Origin: JANMEX01 sp043776635
Lineage (GTDB): Bacteria; Pseudomonadota; Alphaproteobacteria; Rhizobiales; Rhizobiaceae
NCBI GenBank assembly: GCA_043776635.1
Contig: JAYVRA010000012.1
Coordinates: 1-11,248 of the forward strand
Reading direction: 5' to 3'
Length of the DNA: 11,248 bases
A model generated the notes under the pieces. It saw only the letters and a program-made list of their open reading frames with translations. It ran no database searches and had not been told where the DNA came from. A program made the translations under genes and the position numbers. Shown piece by piece: positions 6,451 to 11,248 of this stretch; position 1 is the stretch's first letter, and each line of letters begins with the position of its first letter.

Positions 6451-7237
6451 CGCCAAGCTCTTTCAACCGCTTTACGGCACTTTCCGGCAGCGGCGGCGGA
6501 TTAGGTCCGGTGGCTGCCTCAATAAGAAACTCATCGCAAGCCGCCTCAGTCACGACTTTCAGCTTTTCCAAGAATTCATCCTTGCTCAGGCCGGGCTCGA
6601 TAGCTGGCAGAACACGGCATTTGATTGTTCCCGGATAACGCAGAAATTTGCGGCGTGGCCAGTAAAGTCCGGCGACATGGGCTATTGGCACGACGGGAAT
6701 GCCAAGTTCATAATAAAGATGGGCAATACCATATTTATATGCGGGCTCCTCACCTGGTGCACGGCGGGTGCCTTCAGGATAAATCATAATCTGGCGGCCA
6801 TCAGCAATGGCCGGCTGTGCGCCCTTAATGATTGATCGTAGCGCCACCGTGCGCGAGCCGCGATGAACGGGGATCATTTCCATTTTCGCCAGAAACCAAC
6901 CAAATAGCGGTATCCACATTAACTCGCGCTTCAAAATATAAATAGCATCAGGGATAAAAGGCACAAACGCATAGGCATCCCAAAATGACTGGTGCTTTGG
7001 CGCGATGATCGAAGCGCTATTTTGAATATGCTCTAACCCTTCAATCGTGTAATCACAGCCAACAATGTGCTTCAACAACCAATGGTTCGACAACGCCCAG
7101 TTTTTAGGAATAAACCAAGCGTTTTTGCGGCTTACAGCAAAATAGACCGGCATGAAAATAATCATTCTCACGATTAAATTAATATAAAATAGAATGTTGA
7201 AAATCAGCGAACGAAGAAAAATCATAGAGGCACGCAC
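6437..7237 (-). CDS. plsC: 1-acyl-sn-glycerol-3-phosphate acyltransferase family protein
   Basis: PlsC-type enzymes transfer an acyl chain to lysophosphatidic acid at the inner membrane to make phosphatidic acid. The sequence shows the acyltransferase block I HX4D motif (H82 to D87 in KHQSFWD), VHRGSR (124-129) and the block III YPEGTR (153-158). A hydrophobic N-terminus (about 5-35) should anchor it in the membrane. The 266 residues fit the family. The start is uncertain: GTG 7237 and an in-frame ATG at 7225 both lack a clear Shine-Dalgarno sequence. It lies 63 nt downstream of the ydcF-like gene and may be cotranscribed with it. Its 3' end overlaps chaC by 14 bp. Acyl-acceptor specificity cannot be read from the sequence; related proteins acylate other lipids. 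Confidence 0.92.
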   Translation of the reverse strand: MRASMIFLRSLIFNILFYINLIVRMIIFMPVYFAVSRKNAWFIPKNWALSNHWLLKHIVGCDYTIEGLEHIQNSASIIAPKHQSFWDAYAFVPFIPDAIYILKRELMWIPLFGWFLAKMEMIPVHRGSRTVALRSIIKGAQPAIADGRQIMIYPEGTRRAPGEEPAYKYGIAHLYYELGIPVVPIAHVAGLYWPRRKFLRYPGTIKCRVLPAIEPGLSKDEFLEKLKVVTEAACDEFLIEAATGPNPPPLPESAVKRLKELGVTLS

Positions 7238-7300
7238 ATGTTGGATGTTCAGATTTGCTATTCATCATAGCCGTCCTTTGATGGACAGCGCAACAAGCGA

Positions 7301-7990
7301 TCATATCCGCATAATCGAGGCGAGTGATGCCGGAACCGGCAGGACCCGGCGGGAGACAGCGCCAAGATATTTGATATATTCAGCAAGCAAGACCCGCATA
7401 GCCTGCGAACTTAACATCCATTTTCCATTGGACAGGTCCGAGTTTACAACAGGGTATGGCGTAATGCTAATTGAACGGTCGGCGCGGCGCAGTTCCAAAA
7501 GGCTGCGACCCATATGATAGTTATTGGTAACAAGAATCACCGATTTAAAATCATTCTTCTTGAGCCAAAGCACAGTTTCAGTGGCGTTTCCAACGGTGTC
7601 CTTTGCTTGATAGCCGATGTCAACCAGTGATGAAAACAACACAGGGTCAGCTCCGGTTGCGGCTTGAATTGCGCTACGGCTGGTGCCGATATTCACGCCG
7701 CTGATCAAAAGACGTTTGCCCTTGTGATTGTTTAGCAGTTTTAGCGCCGTTTCCACTCTCGCCTGCCCGCCGGTCAAAACCACGATAGCGTCGGCAGGAG
7801 CAAGCTGCGGGTCAATTTTCATCCTCGAAACACGCTCGGCAAAGCCGGCAAAGCTAATGAGAAATATCACCAGCGCAAGTAAGATCAAAGGGCCGGTCCA
7901 GCGGGCAATCCGCCGCCATAAGGGTCGCTTGGTGCGCGGGGCAATCCCTGCGTCACTGATTGTTCCCCGGCTGTTTACTGGTTTGACCAA
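7301..7990 (-). CDS. YdcF/ElyC family (DUF218) membrane protein
   Basis: DUF218 proteins are envelope-associated; characterised relatives such as ElyC and SanA affect cell-envelope integrity, but the biochemical role is not settled. After a basic N-terminus there is one membrane segment (about 33-53), then the conserved core: DAIVVLTGG (67-75) followed by R78, GNATETVLWLKK (134-145) and LVTNNYHMGRSLLELRR (153-169). The 229 residues match the short form of the family. The only start that keeps the membrane anchor is TTG 7990; a TAG closes the frame just upstream and the next ATG, at residue 57, falls after the anchor. It sits between ftsX (129 nt upstream) and plsC, an order I remember as common in Hyphomicrobiales, suggesting an envelope role. 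Confidence 0.88.
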   Translation of the reverse strand: MVKPVNSRGTISDAGIAPRTKRPLWRRIARWTGPLILLALVIFLISFAGFAERVSRMKIDPQLAPADAIVVLTGGQARVETALKLLNNHKGKRLLISGVNIGTSRSAIQAATGADPVLFSSLVDIGYQAKDTVGNATETVLWLKKNDFKSVILVTNNYHMGRSLLELRRADRSISITPYPVVNSDLSNGKWMLSSQAMRVLLAEYIKYLGAVSRRVLPVPASLASIMRI

Positions 7991-8119
7991 TCTCTATCCA
8001 CGTTCTTATTAGACGCTATAATTACGAATCCTAACTGGTAAATTGGGCAACGAACAGGCCTAAATCGAGGCGAATATGAATTTTAGCTCTTTGAATTCCA
8101 TACATATTTCAACAATTTA

Positions 8120-9157
8120 TCAATTGTCACTATTGATGCGGCCAATGGAGCCCAAATAACTCAAGACGGTGAGCCGTGTGGTTTCAGCCGTTATTGTTGC
8201 TACCAGTGCAACAATTCCAAACACACCCAAATATCCGTTTCGACCAATGGAGAATGTGCCGAACAAGGCGTTGGCCTGGTCAGCTTGCGGCGTTGCCAAA
8301 TTGGACGATGACCACCAGCCAATGAGAAGAAACAGCAAAATTGCCGCCAGTCCTCCTGCCAATGCGCCCTTGATACCGGTCAGAAAAAACCTGCGCCGAA
8401 ACTCGCCCGCGATAAACTTTCCTTCAGCACCAACAAAATGCAGCACCTCAATGATGTGCCCATTACCCGCCATCGCGCCGCGCGTTGCGAAGATTACGGC
8501 CAGCGCGGTTGCAGTTAAAACCAGTGCGAGTACACCCAATCCGATCAGCACCGTCGTTCGCGCCATAGCGACCAATCTGTCCACCCAATTACGATGATCC
8601 TCAAGCGTTGCGCTGGCTACCGCCTTGGTAACAGCCAGCTTGATTGCAGGGAAATCCGGCGGTGACGTTGGATCAATGGTGACAATAACAAGTCTTGGGA
8701 CCGGTAGTTCATCCAAGTTCAAATCCGTGCCAAGCCACGGCTCCAGTAGTCTTGCCGTCGCATCCTTATCCACAATTGTAGCGTTGCGGATGCCTGAAAA
8801 TGTTGAAACGGTGGCACGCGCGGTTTCGAGCGCGGCCTCCATATCCATACCCTCGACCGGTTTGATTTGGATCGTCGCCTCGCGGGCGATTTGCAATTGC
8901 CAGGAACTGGCTGTCTGGCGCACGACCGTGACAGCACCAAGGGTAAGGCAAGCCAGAAACGTCATGATAGCAATAACAAAAACCAGCGCCGTTGAAGATA
9001 CATTACCATCGGGAACAATAGGTGCCTGACCATTGCTCCCAATTCCAAATGGAAATTTCGGTAAACGGGCACGTCTGCGGTCAGTTTCTTCTGTAGCTTC
9101 AGCGGGAGCCGGTAGCGGTGGTATTTTTTGCGGGCTGGCTTTGGGAGATTTAGTCAT
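8120..9157 (-). CDS. ftsX: Cell division protein FtsX (ABC transporter permease-like)
   Basis: FtsX is the membrane partner of FtsE; together they act at the divisome and control peptidoglycan hydrolases rather than transport a solute. The protein has a proline- and charge-rich cytoplasmic N-terminus of about 55 residues, then four membrane segments near 57-79, 202-224, 261-281 and 309-331. The large periplasmic domain between the first two is the hallmark of FtsX. I place the start at ATG 9157, giving 345 residues: it overlaps the ftsE stop by 8 nt and has GGGAGG 10 nt upstream. An in-frame ATG at 9178 would push the start further into ftsE. The gene is probably translated from the ftsE transcript. 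A 129-nt gap follows before ydcF. Confidence 0.93.
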   Translation of the reverse strand: MTKSPKASPQKIPPLPAPAEATEETDRRRARLPKFPFGIGSNGQAPIVPDGNVSSTALVFVIAIMTFLACLTLGAVTVVRQTASSWQLQIAREATIQIKPVEGMDMEAALETARATVSTFSGIRNATIVDKDATARLLEPWLGTDLNLDELPVPRLVIVTIDPTSPPDFPAIKLAVTKAVASATLEDHRNWVDRLVAMARTTVLIGLGVLALVLTATALAVIFATRGAMAGNGHIIEVLHFVGAEGKFIAGEFRRRFFLTGIKGALAGGLAAILLFLLIGWWSSSNLATPQADQANALFGTFSIGRNGYLGVFGIVALVATITAETTRLTVLSYLGSIGRINSDN

Positions 9158-9809
9158 GAATTTCCAGCCTCCCGCCATTAAGTATCATGCGCCGCGCTTC
9201 AACTTGGTCCATCAGTGTCAAATCATGCGTTGCGATGACGACTGATGTGCCTGAACGATTGAGTTCCATAAACAAGCGGAGCAGACGGCGGGCCAAAGGC
9301 GGGTCAACATTGCCGGTCGGCTCATCTGCCAGCAGCATTTCCGGCTGGTCAATCAGCGCACGGGCAATGGCTGCGCGTTGCTTCTCACCGCCCGACAAGA
9401 TTGGCGGCAAAACATGGATGCGATCGCCGAGGCCTACCCACTTTAACAGCTCAACCACATCTTTACGGTATGTCGCCTCATCCTTGCCACGAACGCGAAG
9501 CGGCAGTGCCACATTTTCATATGTGGTCAAATGATCAAGCAAGCGGAAATCTTGAAACACCACGCCGACACGGCGGCGCAAGAATGGCAATTCCTGCGCG
9601 GTGATGGTCGAAATATCTTTATCAAACGCGGTGATCAATCCGCGCGTTGGTTTGAGCGCTAAAAACAAGAGCCGCAGCAATGTTGTCTTACCCGCGCCTG
9701 ACGGGCCGGTGAGAAACTGAAACGATTTTGGTCTGATATGAAACGAAACATCCTTGAGGATTTCCGGCCCCATTCCATAGCGCAGCCCGACATTTTCAAA
9801 GCGGATCAA
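9150..9809 (-). CDS. ftsE: Cell division ATP-binding protein FtsE
   Basis: This is the ATPase of the FtsEX divisome complex, on the cytoplasmic face of the inner membrane. All ABC motifs are intact: Walker A GPSGAGKT (35-42), Q-loop Q86, signature LSGGEKQR (138-145), Walker B MLLADEP (158-164) and switch H195. The 219 residues match the family. The start codon is TTG at 9809, supported by AGGAG at 9822-9818, 8 nt upstream; no ATG is available at this end. It is the first gene of a minus-strand group with ftsX (8-nt overlap). It diverges from a small membrane-protein gene 126 bp away. Confidence 0.96.
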   Translation of the reverse strand: MIRFENVGLRYGMGPEILKDVSFHIRPKSFQFLTGPSGAGKTTLLRLLFLALKPTRGLITAFDKDISTITAQELPFLRRRVGVVFQDFRLLDHLTTYENVALPLRVRGKDEATYRKDVVELLKWVGLGDRIHVLPPILSGGEKQRAAIARALIDQPEMLLADEPTGNVDPPLARRLLRLFMELNRSGTSVVIATHDLTLMDQVEARRMILNGGRLEIHD

Positions 9810-9817
9810 ACTTTTGT

Positions 9818-9822
9818 CTCCT
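9818..9822 (-). promoter_or_regulatory. Shine-Dalgarno sequence deciding the ftsE TTG start
   Basis: AGGAG on the minus strand lies 8 nt before TTG 9809. It is a near-consensus site with ideal spacing and supports use of the rare TTG initiator for ftsE. Confidence 0.6.
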
Positions 9823-9935
9823 GAGCTACTAATATATCAGCCGGTATGCCTTTGATGAGCCCGAATCACTGACAGGTTTGGCAAAATTTAACCATTCCCG
9901 TTTACCCATCACTAAGGATAGAGAAAAGGGCCGGA

Positions 9936-10247
9936 ATGATGGCTACGTCAAATTGGATACCAAGCGCGGGCGAACCACGTGTAACAGCGGGCTTTTTAGC
10001 GGGCGGCAATATCATCGATGCTGAATTTGAGACGGTCACTCGTGGCGCACCTCTGAAATCCACGCCATCACTACCTGATACTTTAAGTGCCGCTGGTCCA
10101 GATCATTTATCTCTGCTGCGGGAAGAAGGTACGGGTATGCCCGCCACAACTCACCCTAACCAACTCACTCCCTCGTTCATGTTTTTCACGTTGATCGCTG
10201 CTTTTGTTGTTTTTTGGGTTTCCGGCGGACACGTGCTCCTGTATTAG
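9936..10247 (+). CDS. Small protein with C-terminal membrane anchor, unknown function
   Basis: I do not recognise a named domain. The 103 residues comprise a hydrophilic, low-complexity region of about 78 residues (IPSAGEPRVTAGFLAGG, then serine/proline-rich sequence) and one C-terminal hydrophobic segment, about 80-96, ending in FWVSGGHVLLY. Tail-anchored topology is the simplest reading. AAAGGG is positioned 5 nt before the ATG at 9936; a second ATG follows at once. It lies 27 nt upstream of hpt in the same direction, so the two probably form an operon, and it diverges from ftsE. In Hyphomicrobiales a zinc-ribbon protein with a C-terminal membrane segment often lies near ftsE; this protein has no cysteines, so it is either another family or a form that lost the zinc ribbon. 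Confidence 0.72.
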   Translation: MMATSNWIPSAGEPRVTAGFLAGGNIIDAEFETVTRGAPLKSTPSLPDTLSAAGPDHLSLLREEGTGMPATTHPNQLTPSFMFFTLIAAFVVFWVSGGHVLLY

Positions 10248-10274
10248 CGATTCCTCAATGTCGGGGGATGAAGC

Positions 10275-10820
10275 ATGGCAATTGTGCGCGGTAAGAAAAT
10301 CGAAGAACTGTTCAGTGCCAAACGAATTGCGGATCGCAATCTTGAACTGGCTCAAGATATTGCCCGTCATGATTATAAAGACCTGCTGGTCATCGCTATT
10401 CTTAAAGGTTCATTTGTGTTTGCAGCCGATCTCATTCGTGCAATGCATGATGCGGGTCTGTCGCCCGAGGTCGAATTTATCACGGTGTCCAGCTATGGTG
10501 CGGGCACGGTCTCCGGCGATGTTAAAGTGCTGCGTGACATAGACAGCCATGTCGAAGGCCGCGATGTGCTGCTGATCGATGATATTCTTGAGTCCGGCAA
10601 GACGCTTAAATTCACGCGCGATTTGATGATGTCGCGCGGCGCAAAATCCGTCGCAGTCGCTGTATTGCTGGATAAAAGCGTACGCCGCCAGATTATGGAT
10701 TTAAACGCTGAATATGTGGGCTTTGATTGCCCCGATTATTTTGTTGTCGGCTATGGCATGGATGTCGCGCATGCGTTCCGTGAACTGCCTTATGTGGGTG
10801 TTGTCACCGGCGCTGCGTGA
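10275..10820 (+). CDS. hpt: Hypoxanthine phosphoribosyltransferase
   Basis: This purine-salvage enzyme joins hypoxanthine (often guanine too) to PRPP, giving IMP or GMP in the cytoplasm. It shows the type I phosphoribosyltransferase features: LKGS (43-46), the flexible-loop SSYG (72-75), the PRPP-binding VLLIDDILESGKT (98-110) and LLDK (131-134) for purine recognition. At 181 residues it is full length. The start at ATG 10275 has GGGGGA 6 nt upstream. It is the second gene after the small membrane protein. No terminator hairpin is evident after the stop; instead an inverted-repeat element begins 22 bp downstream. Substrate preference (hypoxanthine versus xanthine or guanine) is inferred from the family. 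Confidence 0.95.
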   Translation: MAIVRGKKIEELFSAKRIADRNLELAQDIARHDYKDLLVIAILKGSFVFAADLIRAMHDAGLSPEVEFITVSSYGAGTVSGDVKVLRDIDSHVEGRDVLLIDDILESGKTLKFTRDLMMSRGAKSVAVAVLLDKSVRRQIMDLNAEYVGFDCPDYFVVGYGMDVAHAFRELPYVGVVTGAA

Positions 10821-10837
10821 GTGAGCGTCAGTTGCCT
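10819..10837 (+). repeat. Imperfect direct repeat, copy 1 (hpt 3' flank)
   Basis: GAGTGAGCGTCAGTTGCCT, starting inside the hpt stop codon, matches 10951-10968 at 17 positions with one small gap. It shares the exact blocks GAGTGA and GTCAGTTGCCT. The second copy lies inside the inverted-repeat unit. Confidence 0.6.
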
Positions 10838-10842
10838 TAACT

Positions 10843-10874
10843 AGGGTCTGGACCTGTTAATTTTGACGAAATGG
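10843..10874 (+). repeat. Left 32-bp inverted repeat
   Basis: It begins AGGGTCTGGACCTG and ends GACGAAATGG. It is the exact reverse complement of 11090-11121 over 32 bases; pairing fails at the first base beyond each end, so the boundaries are sharp. Confidence 0.9.
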
Positions 10875-10950
10875 CAGGCGAATGGCGAAACTATGCAAGG
10901 AAAACAGTGAAGGACGGGCTTAAGGCACGTTTAAACTGTTTGACGCCGCA

Positions 10951-10968
10951 GAGTGAAGTCAGTTGCCT
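10951..10968 (+). repeat. Imperfect direct repeat, copy 2 (inside the element)
   Basis: GAGTGAAGTCAGTTGCCT is the partner of 10819-10837. Bases just upstream (CGCCGCA versus CGCTGCGT) are also similar, suggesting shared ancestry rather than chance. Confidence 0.6.
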
Positions 10969-11089
10969 GTTGGTGCCAAATCGGGCGCTTTCCGGCGATT
11001 GCGCTGTCGCAAAAGCTTGAAAATGCCCGCATTTCCCGGCGCCTTCGCTCCTGTGCCTTGACATTGGCACTCACCAAAAATCACCTCGA

Positions 11090-11121
11090 CCATTTCGTCA
11101 AAATTAACAGGTCCAGACCCT
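11090..11121 (-). repeat. Right 32-bp inverted repeat
   Basis: It begins CCATTTCGTC and ends GTCCAGACCCT on the plus strand, and is the perfect inverted partner of 10843-10874. It lies 56 bp before the transposase-like ATG. Confidence 0.9.
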
Positions 11122-11177
11122 GAGTGTATAGTCCCGCTAAGAGGTGTTCCACATGATGCCTGAGAGATGGAGGCAGT

Positions 11178-11248
11178 ATGGGACAGGTTCTTCACGGCAG
11201 CGCCACTACGACAGCGGCTCCATTGCCCGGCAAGCGATGTGCAACATC
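11178..11248 (+). mobile_element. IS481-family transposase, 5' fragment (cut by window edge, possibly frameshifted)
   Basis: ATG 11178 has GGAGG (11169-11173) 4 nt upstream and encodes MGQVLHGSATTT, which I recognise as the N-terminus of a common IS481-family integrase/transposase. Related proteins continue with a segment like AVRRAIQ; here frame 0 reads AAPLPGKRCAT instead. The +1 frame, IARQAMCNI, resembles the expected segment more closely, suggesting an indel near 11215-11225 and a damaged gene. Only 71 bases are visible, so intactness cannot be judged. The 56 bp between the right inverted repeat and this ATG probably belong to the same element. Confidence 0.5.

Larger units (their letters stand above)
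10843..11121. mobile_element. 279-bp inverted-repeat unit, MITE-like or end region of an insertion sequence
   Basis: The unit is bounded by perfect 32-bp inverted repeats (10843-10874 and 11090-11121). No obvious target-site duplication flanks it. Only small frames lie inside: a 49-residue plus-strand frame at 10871-11020 and an antisense 78-residue frame at 11195-10959. Both read through a repeat arm (giving VNFDEM), and neither resembles a transposase. Two readings are possible: a non-autonomous miniature element, or the left end of a larger IS whose transposase starts at 11178, with an inner inverted copy of its terminus. It sits 22 bp after hpt and could end or disturb that transcript by forming a large hairpin. 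Confidence 0.6.

Noticed and set aside
8112..8127. ACAATT/AATTGT inverted repeat at the ftsX stop
   Set aside because: It is a 6-bp A/T-rich stem over a 4-nt loop with no following T run; too weak to call a terminator.
9831..9836. TATATT as a -10 box for ftsE
   Set aside because: No acceptable -35 element lies 16-18 bp upstream; a lone A/T hexamer is not enough.
1..11248. CRISPR array, tRNA, rRNA, prophage or defence genes
   Set aside because: No regularly spaced repeats, cloverleaf sequence or matching proteins were seen on either strand.

Overview
The window looks like chromosomal housekeeping DNA from an alphaproteobacterium, most likely of the Hyphomicrobiales (Rhizobiales). The evidence is the obgE-proB-proA-nadD string, the ftsE-ftsX-ydcF-plsC-chaC-DUF2125 neighbourhood and the small DUF2125 envelope protein. 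These order-level statements rest on remembered gene order and protein style, not on a database search.

Layout: 112-4190 (minus) is a tightly packed cluster transcribed right to left: obgE, proB, proA, nadD. The gaps are 5 nt and 1 nt, followed by a 4-nt overlap. It combines an Obg ribosome-assembly GTPase, the first two enzymes of proline synthesis and an NAD-biosynthesis adenylyltransferase. 4191-4847 is a 657-bp stretch with no recognisable conserved gene. It holds two tiny tandem minus-strand reading frames, one with a signal peptide, and one 83-residue plus-strand frame. 4848-5864 (minus) is a DUF2125 membrane-anchored protein. It is divergent from a ChaC-type gamma-glutamylcyclotransferase at 5920-6450 (plus), which overlaps tail-to-tail with a PlsC-like acyltransferase (6437-7237, minus). 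A YdcF/DUF218 membrane protein (7301-7990, minus) and the divisome ABC pair ftsX and ftsE (8120-9809, minus) follow. Divergent from ftsE are a small protein with a C-terminal membrane anchor (9936-10247) and hpt, hypoxanthine phosphoribosyltransferase (10275-10820).

Right edge: just after hpt is a 279-bp unit bounded by perfect 32-bp inverted repeats (10843-11121). It is followed by the 5' end of an apparent IS481-family transposase that runs off the window and may be frameshifted. This is the only clear mobile DNA.

Functional picture: the right block concerns envelope and division (FtsEX, YdcF, PlsC, DUF2125), with glutathione turnover and purine salvage beside it. The left block concerns ribosome assembly, proline and NAD. 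I found no CRISPR array, tRNA, rRNA, phage or defence system. The most interesting items are the small frames upstream of obgE, a hairpin that would mask the obgE ribosome binding site, and the inverted-repeat element beside hpt. I see no convincing large novel system.
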